64,000 nt of DNA. Origin: Sipunculus nudus (taxonomy: Eukaryota > Annelida > Sipuncula > Golfingiida > Sipunculidae). The stretch is taken from positions 40,120,695 through 40,184,694 of the forward strand of contig CM049316.1 in the NCBI GenBank assembly GCA_026874595.1. Reading direction: 5' to 3'. Both the position numbers and the translations under genes were made by a program. Numbering within the stretch: the first letter of the stretch is position 1; the number at the start of each line of letters is the position of its first letter. The notes under the pieces are model-generated. The model saw only the letters and a program-made list of their open reading frames with translations, was not told the origin of the DNA and ran no database searches. Positions 46,980 through 58,700 of this stretch are shown here, one piece after another.

Positions 46980-47200
46980 CCGTTCGTAGCTGTGTGTGTT
47001 TGTTCCCAATCTAACTCACGCAATCATGAATGGAATATCATGAATTTTTCACGGCCTTTCGTGAATGGGCCAAGGATTTTGGTGTGGATCCACCACATAA
47101 TCCGAGACCAGGTAGCACTTCAAGAAATATTTGATAAAGTTATAATCACTTTTGCGCGAATAACCTGGGAATATGCCCCGAATAAGTTAATGCAAACACA
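46980..47200 (+). repeat. Dispersed repeat, right arm of an inverted pair
   Basis: Inverted relative to 46150-46470, separated by about 500 bp. The open frame across 46944-47267 is probably a product of the repeat. Confidence 0.5.
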
Positions 47201-50200
47201 TTTTAAAGAGCATTCCACACAAAGGAACAGCAATCCTGAGAATGCATATTTCCACTTTATATTGTGAGGGGTGTGTGTCTGTAATTGTCTGTAATGGTAG
47301 ACCTGTAGTCTCTTAGTGTAAGGATAGGTGAACTAAAGTCAAAAAGCCTTTAGTGGGTTGTACAGGATGGGTTGTGGGTTTTAGGGGCTACACGGATTGT
47401 AATCTGCAAGGCCAGGGTGGCCTGCAGTATGTACCGGTATGGGTAGTGTGGGATGTTTGTGGAATGGGATTGTGGCACTCTGAATATCAATAAATCAAAA
47501 TATTAAAAAAAGAAAAGAAAACATAACTCGATCATACAGGGTTATTCATTTATCTCAAGGATCTTTGAGAATCCAGAACAAACAAAACAAGAATAAATTC
47601 ATGAAATTCAACTTTTATATGTTATAAGAATTTGGAGCATTGTCATTCATGTATCATACAATTTATATTCCTCCAACCATGTTGGTGAAATTTCCTTATT
47701 CTGATGATCGTCCTAATTACAACCGCGGCCATTATTCCATACATTTATGTAAAACAATCATTATTCTACCAATAAAAGCTGAGCATGATTCCAACCATCA
47801 GCACGTTCAAAAATGGCACAAATGAGTCTGTGCATGCAAATAAATAACTTCATAGTTCTTTACCTGGACAGTTATTGAGATATGTTAATTGAACATTTCG
47901 ACTGCCTGATGGTAAAGACGCTGAGACATACCATGTATGTTGTTACTATTAAGATGGTAGCGCATTAAGTCTCCTTTAAGACAATGCAGTACATTTTATA
48001 TTAAGAAAACATATTTTATAACACCTGAAAGGCAATACTCAAAGAAGAATGCAAAATATGATTTATGCAAGAGATTATAAGCATACATTGTGTAATAACA
48101 GTACATTAAAATCATTAGTGTAAGTTTCCATGACTTTTTTCATAAACACACCATGACAAAATGCAAAATGTTACAATCATGCTTATTTCCAACATTCCAA
48201 TACATTTATTTTCTAAACAACAAGTCTGATTAAAAAAAAGAAGAAAACATAACATATTTCATATTAAATCAAATCTGCAGTAAAATTTGTTTCATTCCAT
48301 TATCAATAACACAACATCCAAAGCTATGGGATTTCTTGCATCAATTCTGGTCATGATGAAATGCATCACATAAAAATGTCTTGTATATCATAGTTACACA
48401 TAAAACACAACCCAGAAGGCATACTAATTTGCACCAATAGGGCGTACACTTTGAGTCACGACAAAAGTCATGTCAAAAACTGCTCTGCAATGATAATCAA
48501 TGTATCATGATATTTCTGTGCACAACCAGTAAGTTTAACATTAGGTAATGACTGAGGAATTAATTTAAACGAATACATGTGAATGTTCAATAAAGTGTGA
48601 ATCCAGTCTCTATAGTGATTACCCCTCACAGGACCTGCTGTCAACCACAAAACATGTGGAAAATAGCTTTTATGAAGTAAAAAATGAAAAGACATGAAAA
48701 GAGCTTTGTCAATATATACAACATTAGAACAAAGTCTTTTATTCATAAGGTTTATGTTGTTACTAAGTAAACAAACATAGTACATGTAATGGTTTGTCTG
48801 GTTTATTCTTACCATAACATAATAAGAGCCAAGGCTTTGTCAAAAGTGATGAAACAGTTTTGGCTTCTCATCAAGATTTTCAGCAGAATTTTCAACATGG
48901 CAGGTGGTGCCACTCTGACATCTAAGAAGACTCGCATATTGTCACTCTGTTGTTCATATGAAGCCGAATGATGTGGTGGTTTTGTATGGAATCATTACTA
49001 TATCTGGATATAAGTATGAAGCAAATCAAGTGTGAATAGATAAATTCAAAGCATGCTGTATACATGTTCTAGAGAAAACAGGCATTCCTATATATACCTT
49101 CCTGTTTTTTATGTAGACATATTGTTAACATGTTCTGCCAACTGTATATATGGTTTCATAAAATCCCACATCCTGTGTAAATACAGTATAAACATGAACA
49201 AAAGACTTTCTGCATATATTAGTTATAGTTATATGTGTTCTTAATCATTTCAATAATATAGTGCTTTAAGTCACTGCAACATAGTCTTTGTCATATGGCT
49301 TAATAACTGTCGAAAATTCTTTTAAAATATCATTGTATCATGGATTTCAGGAATGGGTCCATTATTATTAAGCAGGTTCATAACTAGCAACTACAGTCCA
49401 GTAATCAATGTTACCTGACTCAGTGAAATCAACTGTCTCAATATGATATGGCTTTTTTGGACTTGAGACCAATTTTTACATATCTTGTCTTGGTCTTGAT
49501 TTCTGGGTCTGTCTCAGACTTGGTCTCAAAGCAATTGATCTTGGTCTCTGTCCTGGCCTCAATATAAAGGTCAAGCAGAAATTCAGGTAAGTATGACCAT
49601 ACATTGAACAGATGTGATTTTTACTATTTCTACATTGACAAAAGAGAATATGTATCCGCACTGTTTACAGAAAAGTAGCAGTGACAACCCGACTCAGTAG
49701 GCAATGGGCTGGTAAGCCTACTTGAGTTGTGATACAAACAATATCAAGGAATGCATCGCAGTGGTCTTCCATATGTTGCATTCATATTGTGTTAAATAGC
49801 CGATTATTTTAAAATTGTTACGAATGATGAATTAATACAAGAGAATACGTGTGAACTCACAATCAAAACTGTAACCCCATCTCTATGGTAACAAATCATT
49901 TTCTGTATTGCATACAAGTTGGCTGCGTCTAGTAACCTGTGCAAGCAATGCCTGTATTCATGCGGTCAGAACAATTAGTCTGGTTTATGTCAATTGACAG
50001 TGTACCTGTAGGCCATGAGGCAAGATCAAAAATGACAAAAATATTTGCATCTTCATGAGGCCTCATAATGCGTTCCTCAGACCTAGATGTAAAGGCACTC
50101 TGACAGCCATTAATCTGGTCATAATGTCAGAGAGTTGATATGACACTAAAACAAAGTAGCTCCAGGTGCTTATGGAGTGTTCATTCATTTCACATGAGAA

Positions 50201-50868
50201 TAATGATATGAGAGAGTAGGTGACAATTTGATAAACAAATGGTCTCAAGGTTTGGATCTTTTAGTCTTGGTCTCAAATTCTCTCTTGGTCTCTGATCCTG
50301 TGGTCTTGTTCTCAGATTGCTTGGTCTCAGTTACATACAATGCCAAAACAACTTTCCTATAAAGATTATCCCCCCCCCCCCCCCTATCCAAAGAAAATTT
50401 TTCTGTTGACAAGGAATAAAGATATTTATTTTCTTGATTTACAGACAGCATGCTTAAATTAAGTCAAGAAAATATATCTGGATTTTCTTAAGATATATTA
50501 CCTTATCATAAGTAAAATTTCCTTCTTCATATTATCCCAAGATTTTTTTCTTGCCAAGAGATATCTTTTTCAAGAAATATGATCTTATCAGAAAAAACAT
50601 CTTGTTTTAAGAAAATATTTCTTGATCATAACAAGAAAATTTCTCATCATAGGAATTTTTTTTCAGATAGCAACAATATTATAGGAAGTTGGGCAAGAAA
50701 ATAAACCTTTAATAGAAATTTTTTTTTGGCAGTGTAACATTGCAATGCAGTAAAGTCATAAATTGTTAAGTTCAGCTCCCTCTAGCGATCTTGCATAAAA
50801 CAGTTTTTAAGTTCTTAAGTATGAACCAATGCCTGGCTTCAGTGTATAAGAACAAAGCTCGACATTAA
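47201..50868. other. Low-repeat stretch, possibly distal 3' flank of the ORP gene
   Basis: Quieter A+T-rich sequence. GGTCTTGGTCTC-type motifs cluster at about 49440-49560 and 50240-50330, resembling a diffuse dispersed repeat. An A-rich patch after AATATCAATAAATC near 47485-47520 resembles a retroposon tail. The 115-codon minus-strand frame at 48468-48815 is A+T-driven and matches no family. Confidence 0.35.
50450..50740. repeat. Palindrome-rich AAGAAAWTTTTCTTG repeat
   Basis: Repeated alternation of CAAGAAAATATTTC and its inverse, ending TTTTTTTTGGCAGTGTAA. This looks like a foldback MITE. The left border is not defined. Confidence 0.4.
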
Positions 50869-51126
50869 CTTTTGATAGTACTTGCCCAGTCGGGCAAGTA
50901 ATATCTAGCTTTAACTTGCCCTGCATGAATATTTACTTGCCCTACAAAAATCATTGATTGTATTTATGAACACAAACATCCTTTTTCAGGCTTTTGGATA
51001 AAGGTTTATGTTGGACCCACTTGCAAAGTCAGGCAAGCAGAAGGTGACTTTTAGTTGCCCTCCCACTCTTCTCTGGATCTTTCACTTGCCCCGGACAAGC
51101 ACTTAACCATTTATGTCAAGCCCTAC
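50869..51126. mobile_element. MITE with GCTCGACATTAA ends and GCCCGGTCGGGC-like stem
   Basis: The left end AGCTCGACATTAAC and the right end TTATGTCAAGCCCT (reverse complement AGGGCTTGACATAA) are an imperfect TIR. Inside, CTTGCCCAGTCGGGCAAG is a 9-bp-arm palindrome, followed by further CTTGCCC units. I recall this look from repeats in many animal genomes, but cannot name the superfamily. Confidence 0.55.
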
Positions 51127-53425
51127 AGAACACTATAACTGCCACCCATGCCACAAAAAAATAAATAACTGTTCCACAGAATTACAGCTATTTTTTTCAT
51201 AAACAAGCGCTAATTCCTGAGTATTAATATTGCTGCTGAACTCAAGCCCTTTCAAAGAAATCTTTACATGTTTTATTATGCAAAATTTTTCATGGAATAT
51301 TCATCAAACTTGTGTTGTTTACACGCATCATTTCAAGAAATGTCACGTGCACATTAGTTTTCTCCCTTCAAGTTGTCAAACTGAAAAAATAACAAAAAAA
51401 TATATGCTTCCATATATGCTCCACCTATTTGGTCTCAGAGTCTGTTGAACTATTTATTATTTGGTGATACGGAATCTTCAACACCAGCCATAGTAATTGT
51501 ATGAGGCTCCTTATGTTCATAATCTTCAGTACTGAAAATTAAATAATCAACAAATAATCATAACAAATAAGCACCAAAGCACATAGAGAGAGGCTGTACA
51601 CAGAAATACACCTATATAATAAAGATTCAGTGACCCACAAAATCCATATAATATGAAGCATTGGTAAAATCTGCTCATTCTCAAGTATAGTTTGTATCTT
51701 AACAGTTCATGAACCAAATATCAATACCCGTGCAATTGGCATGTACAGTGCCTGAAAAAAAAACAGTTTTTTACCAACCTTACTATGTATTTTATTGAGA
51801 CTCAAGAGCAGTTACACAATGCTACATATATAAGACATTATGCTTGACACTCGAGCAACTATGTACTTCAACCTTTCCAAAACAACAAGATAACCAAACA
51901 AAACAAAATCATAGTAGAAAAGTTTGTATTGCACAAATGAAGTATATTCGTTGTTTCGTATTTGATCCACTGCTTTTTATACATAACTAAATGTTATTTT
52001 TCTTTAATATTAAGAGCAGGAGGCAGTTACAACACATGCTTATAAATCCTTTTCCTGTTGTGTGTGCCCTCATATACATTGCTGAAGAAGTATTTGACAT
52101 GCATCATCATCACACTGCTGGGGAAAAAACCCACATCAAGACCATTTAATACCATTGTGAATAGAAACAGAAATGAATACAACTGTAGTATGCATGGAAA
52201 TTGAGAGACTGTAGATTGAGAGACATGTAGATTGAGAGACAATAAGGCCACACAAAAAAATATTTTGTTCTACAGACTATGGGAACAAAAAATATGGTGG
52301 CTTTGGGTGAGTTTTTTTTTTAACTGGTGGAGACACAACTGATATATGGAATTTTGCCAGAATTTAGTAAGTTATCTGTACCTTTAAGAATGATTTTAGG
52401 AAATGTGTACCAAAGTAGAAATTAGCAACATTACCAAGGTCTTCATTTGCAAAAAAAAAATCTGATCTGCAAAATATCAGAGCAGCAAATCTGTAGAACA
52501 ATACATTTTTTGTATGGTCTAAATACAGGTTAACTGTTAACACTGGTTCTGTTACTGTAAAGTATCAAGTGTAATCAAGAAAATGTGTTCCCAAATAGCA
52601 GGTCTAACATCCCATCTGGCTTATACACAGGCATAATAACTTTGCCATATAAATTCTCCCATTTACATCCTTTCACAAATGAAGAAGTCTGCCATGAGCT
52701 TGGACTTCCTCACAATCCTGAGGGGAAAAAAATATTTTCCCCTGTTGTTCCACCTCAAAAGTCCAGACCATCTTATATTAGGGTCCGGGTTTATCCTTGA
52801 TACTTCTACTTAGTATGTGTCAATCAATTCAGATGTGTGCAGTATCTCACAAAACCTGTCTTGGTTCTGGATAAAAACATCTACAGTCAACAGGAATTCA
52901 TTCATTTTAAGATGTCTAGAAAATCAAGTTGATGTAATTATTATATACAATAAATCACCTTTAAGTACCCATGATCACATATATAGTACACAGACCTCAC
53001 AGCAAATGATTTTTATTTTAAAATGGTTTTGCTGCAGAGAGTGATAAATGATATGCTGTACAAAAAATGACAAATATGAGATTAATCAGTTGTAATTACA
53101 ACATTATGTAGTGGCCGATATGCAATCTTGTTACAACCGATTATTTGGCAATACAAATTTATATATATATATTTATGCATGCTTGTGAGATATCCTCCGT
53201 AAACCTTGGTATATTTTTCATATATTTATCAAGAAATTACAATCTGACTATGATAATGCAGCAACAGATAAGGAATCGGTCTGAACATGCTATGGCATGC
53301 GTACAAGTGCCCTGCACATGCATACCAAGTTGAGGCAAACTATCTAGCTTTGCTATTGGTTTGGGAGCAAATTTTTCACTGGCCCTGGACATGGTGCCAC
53401 AGCTAACAATGATGTCAATACAACC
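51127..53425. other. A+T-rich stretch, no supported gene
   Basis: No recognisable exon on either strand. TTTATT near 51791 and 53008 would be minus-strand poly(A) motifs, but they are far from the ORP stop. Confidence 0.4.
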
Positions 53426-53745
53426 ACACTGGTTCAGGCCTGGATGGCTGAGTGGTAAAACACTTGGCCCTTTTTGCTGACAACCCGGTGTGATACCAAG
53501 TGTGGCTATGAGAGTGGGTTGTAGTGGCCCGTCCAAGGTCAGTGGTTTTCTCCCTGTCCTCCGGTTTCCTCCACCCTTACCATCTACCATCCTCAACCCT
53601 ATGAGTATATTCTATTCTTGCCTTATATATCTCAGATCAACCAAAACTGACTCAGTCTGTCAAACCTGTCATTGCTGAGGAAGCCAGTGAGATTTTCTGG
53701 TGACCTGTGACTGGCTTGAGGGCCAACTTCACTTTCAGTCAGTCA
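53426..53745 (+). mobile_element. tRNA-derived SINE, family 2
   Basis: The head GGCTGAGTGGTAAAACACTT (A-box-like) is followed by the core GTGGTTTTCTCCCTGTCCTC and CGGTTTCCTCCACCC, matching the SINE at 16438. Confidence 0.7.
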
Positions 53746-55642
53746 GTCACTACAACCACATGACATTCATGATCCTTTCCAAGAAGTGTACTTGCAAAAC
53801 CATTTTCAGATGTCCTGATAAGCTGAAATATGTGCTGACAAATTTTAAAAGAGTAGTCAAGCTCTTTTGATACATGATAATGCAACCTAATAACTCTCAA
53901 TCTTTCAATAAATGTCTATCTGACTTTGTCTTGGAATACTACAATGGAACCTGTGCGGTCCTTCTTCATTTCATTATCACTGTGCCTTCAGGATTAAGTT
54001 ATATGAATAGAATGATAATGATGAGCATGTGGTCTGTGATGAGTGTAACATGTCATGTGGCCTCCATTTATAAATACTGGCATTGCCAGTTTTGTATGTA
54101 CACCCAAAAAAAGCAATTTTGTTTTGGTTTCTTTTGTCATGGCTGCTGTCAAAAGATGGATGTGTACACAGCTTACCAAGAGAACTCAAACAGCAGCACT
54201 ATTGTCAATGGAAGAAGTAGGGATAATTCTGATAACACTTCTTTGTTATCCTTGTCCAATACCTGCCTCAGTTTGTCACATGTTTGGAGATTCCTCAGTT
54301 TGCAGCAAATGAGATCATCATATACAATTTACCATATTCATATTGTAGCTCAGTCATAACAGGTTATGTCATGATTAAAATTACATCAGACAATCTTTAC
54401 TCTGCTAATCCCAATATGAGTTTCCATGGTATTCATATTTACTCCATGATGGAAAATTAGAGTTTGTAACGCCTAGTTCAACTCCTTACAAAGTGGTCAA
54501 GCTACATTGGATTTAAAACTCCTTCCAGTCAACCACTTTTTAAAGCAGCAGGCTCTGCTGGGTAAAATCAGTGGTTAAATGATTACAGAACAGATGTAGC
54601 ATGAACGCTGTGTAAAAGTGTATGGAATACACTGAGTAGATTACAGAAAGACAGCTCAATCGATGTGGAAAGGATTTGCAGATGTATGAAAAAAAGCTAA
54701 AAGCGGGCATATTACATATAGAAAAGATATATATATTTTTATGACACTCCATACCATCTTGGGTAAAACTTTTGTTATTTTCGTGAATAAAATGTAACAA
54801 ATATGTATGCCAGGCTCAAATAGTGTTATTGCTACGTGTCAAAATACATGAGACCTGCAAACAATGTGGTAAATGTAACCAACGGTGATATAAATAGTAT
54901 CTGGTTAATTTACTAAATAAATAATCCTACAATACTTAAGACAATCTGTCCAATCTTTTCTGAGAGATTTTATCTTCTGTATAATTTCAGGCATAAATTA
55001 CCTCATTGACACAGCTAGGAACCCATACTAAGGTAGTGTGTGATACATGTACTTAAGGGAATGCATAGAATTTTATGTGTTAACCCATCATTTAATAGTC
55101 TGAAATATGTGCACAGTATAAGCTATGGATCTGAGTTAACAAGCAATTCTACAAGTAAAGCAACACACACACACACACATATATATATATGTAGACCAAC
55201 AATAAGGAATAGTAATTGCAAATACATAAGAAAATATTGGTGCAAAAAGCCCTGTAATCCCTGCTCACCTCTGCATTAAAAGGAATGTTGGAAAACACTG
55301 AGAATAGACTTTAAACTATGCCAAGGTATCGCTATTGCAGTCATTAGATACACATTCAGACCATGTTCTATGGATACAAGTGTTTGGCACAGGTTAAAAG
55401 TCATACATTTCAGTAAATTTTTCACAAACATCAACACTGAATTACTCATATGGAATTGGGCAAATGTATGGGTTCCTAGCTTCAAGTATGTTGTAACGGT
55501 TTCCTTGACAGTTTTAAAGAAATTGAGAGGATTCTTCATCAACTCTTACATCCAACACATTGAGATAAATCAGAATGAGTCATAACGATGATAATGTATG
55601 AGGTACGTTACACTACATCTGGCCTAACTGACTTGATCTAGG
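53746..55642 (-). other. ORP gene 3' UTR/3' flank
   Basis: No coding exon is recognised. The plus-strand open frame of 161 codons at 53874-54359 has no family resemblance. TTTAAT at 55091-55096 is an ATTAAA on the minus strand and the nearest candidate poly(A) signal. An (AC)n(AT)n tract lies at about 55161-55190. Confidence 0.4.
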
Positions 55643-55748
55643 TTACCACAGGCGAGGAAATGTCATCTTCATAAAACCTGGTTCCTTCCTGAATTCCCAG
55701 TACTTTGCAGTGTAAACATATGTCTCTTTTCCATTTTCTTCAGTTTTC
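55643..55748 (-). CDS. OSBPL3/6/7-like: ORP terminal exon
   Basis: The acceptor is TTTACAG. The first G completes a Met codon; then come KTEENGKETYVYTAKYWEFR and KEPGF to the final LW and TAA (55645-55643). The length suits the end of the family domain. Confidence 0.93.
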
Positions 55749-58700
55749 CTGTAAACAAAGGAAAAGATAATCTGTTAAGAGATAATCTGTTAAGACACCC
55801 ACTCTCTCCAATCACACACACATGCGTCCTAATATAACATATAGGGACCACCTCAAAACAACAACCATTTTTTATTGGTCCCTCTTTTTTCACTTTTTTT
55901 TTCTCTGTATATAAGACCTTGCTTAGACAACCACCTCACAATTGCAACCATTTTATAGAGGTCCCAATGAGAGTCATGATAATTTCAAGGTAACTGTTAA
56001 TTTCAACCCCTGTGGTTTAAATTGTCTTTGTTTGGTTGACAAGTTGGGCACTTTCATGGTTCACTGGGTTTTGCCAGGTGGTCACTGGGTACATGTCCAT
56101 AGGTGCATTTTAGTTGTGACTGTAACAGCAAATGCATGCTTTTTTATTTAACCTTTGAGCCAACCCGACCTAAACTTTAGTTAGAATGGGTAAGGGAGTA
56201 CTGATTTCATTTGGACTAGCCAAAACTTGTGTAACAAACATGACTGAAAAATGTAACATTTTGTGTCACATTTGAGCAGTGTGAAGCATAATATCTTTTA
56301 ATTGCACTGCATTGTTTTAATATATCTGGACTTGCTTACTATGACAATGCGCTTTTTTTATTTGTGAACCTTTCAGACAGTAAAGTTCTCTATAATCAAA
56401 ACCTTTGAGTTTGTTGTCTGGGTACAGGGTTTTAGGCAACCCTGTGGCTGATATAAAATCTTCTTTACTTAAATGATATCTTTACAAAACACCATTTTTA
56501 ATGATGAAAATATTTAATGTTGACAAATGATTTATATACACTGATAGATGGGAGTGGGATTGGTGACAACCCACTGATATAAACACATAGGGGATGGTGG
56601 TTTGAAGACAAGTGACCAACTGTTGTTGCATCAACAAATAGACTGGGATTTGTCAACTTACATAAACCAGCGAGGATTGATTGATAACTTCTCTTCCTCC
56701 CTCTTCTTTCTTCTCTCTCTCTGTTGCTGTTCTAACCGCTGTTTAGCAGTCTCTGCCTCTTTGATCTTACCTTCCTCAAGATATCTGAAAATGCAAGGAA
56801 AATATTTTTATCAAATGACAGAACCTAACAATTGTATATTATACACCCATCATAATATTAAAAATAAGTATGAGGTTACGCCCTTTGGGTTGAGCCTTTT
56901 GGAGCTGACACCAGTCTAAATTTTGGGCTCAGCTACTTGAAAGGTATAACCTGACCCTGACCAGAGTACTTGTTGCCATACCAACAGGGTAACAAGTGAC
57001 CCATGGGTCATGACGCTCAGCTGACTGACATGTTGACAATTTGTCCTTGCTTAGGGAACTTATTAAGACAATGTAGGTGGCATCATCATTCATGCAAATT
57101 AGTTTAAGTTCATTATGATGCATAAGCACACCAAATTTTATAACAATCCTTTCCTGAGGAACTTATCATGGGCCTACCTGCATGTCAAGATTCAAGATTC
57201 TAGGTCCAGTCGTTATGATTTGTGTCCTGTTCACAGATGAATACATCTTTAAAAGTCTCAAAAACAGAGAAAAAAAATCGTAAAAAATTGAAAAAATACA
57301 GGTGGCACCAACAGTGTGCAGAAACTGATGAAACATTCCATGATCAATACCCATGCAAAGAATCATGGTGATCAATGCATTTGTTGTTCCGATACTTGAG
57401 CTTTTGTATCATATTTTCCATTATTCTAGGGGGTTCTTCGGAGCCCCATAGCTTGAAGAATAACCGTGACGGTAACAGAGACCTTATTTCAGGTTTCCAA
57501 GGGGTCTTTCATGGACCTCTCAGGATGTCAAGTAAAAGATTCCAGGTCCAGAAGTTATGATTTGTGCCTGGTTAACAGACAGACAGGGAGACAGTTGGAC
57601 GCCTGACAAAGGGTAGTTGCTATAGCTCAGATGACTTTCAGTCAGCTGAGTTAAAAACATAAATGGACATCTGATAACTGATGCAAAATATGTATGAATT
57701 TGACTTGGTGATGGTTACTGTCTGCTTAATGAATGAATATGTATAAATCTATGTAGAAAACAAAACTGTGTGAAACACAAATCTGTCAAATTGTCCTGCA
57801 CAGGTTTAAAGTCATTAGGCAATAAATAAATTTAGACTGCCTGTTACTTTGCAGTAATATTCAGATATGCAAACACAAGTGCTTAAGTCCTAATCTGGGA
57901 CTAGAGTATTCTGTCTGTATTAGCCAGACTTTGGTAGACACTGCCTAGATTCAGGCATAGGATTTTGTATGCATACACGTGAATGGTAAACAGATGTTTC
58001 CTTGAAATGTAGCATATTTTGATTAATAAGTTTGACAGTTGAGATAAGTTGTCCCAGCCAAGGGTGGACTTGAGCACTGCTTTCAGCCCTGGTACATTTT
58101 GATATGATCAGTATATACAGTGAAACCTTGTTGTGTCGAAGTTGAAGGGACCCTAAGAAAATTTTGACACATCCGGAGTTCGACACAAGCAGGTTTTATT
58201 TGGTAATAATTTATTTAGAGTTGTCTGGAATATCGAGTCTGTAACTTCAACATAAGCGGGGTATTTGACTTAAGCGAGTTCGACACAACGAGGTTTCACT
58301 GTATTTATTAAACCTTACCTTTGATCTGGCCTGAATCAGGTGTCAGTAGGAGCACTGCTTTCAGCCCTGGTACATTTTGATTTGATCAGTATATAATTAT
58401 TAAACCTTACCTTTGATCAGGCCTGAATCGGGTGTCAGTAGGAGCACTGCTTACAGCCCTGGTACATTTTGATTTGATCAGTATATATTTATTAAACCTT
58501 ACCTTTGATCAGGCCTGAATTGGGTGTCAGCAGGAGCACTGCTTTAAGCCCTGGTACATTTTGATTTGTTCAGTATATATTTATTAAACCTTACCTTTGA
58601 TCAGGCCTGAATCGGGTGTCAGTAGGAGCACTGCTTTCAGCCCTGGTACATTTTGATTTGTTCAGTATATATTTATTAAACCTTACCTTTGATCAGGCCT

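Noticed and set aside
48468-48815. 115-codon minus-strand frame
   Set aside because: Low-information composition and no family resemblance, so not reported as a gene.
53874-54359. 161-codon plus-strand frame
   Set aside because: No domain, no splice context and A+T-driven composition. It lies in the probable 3' flank of the minus-strand ORP gene.
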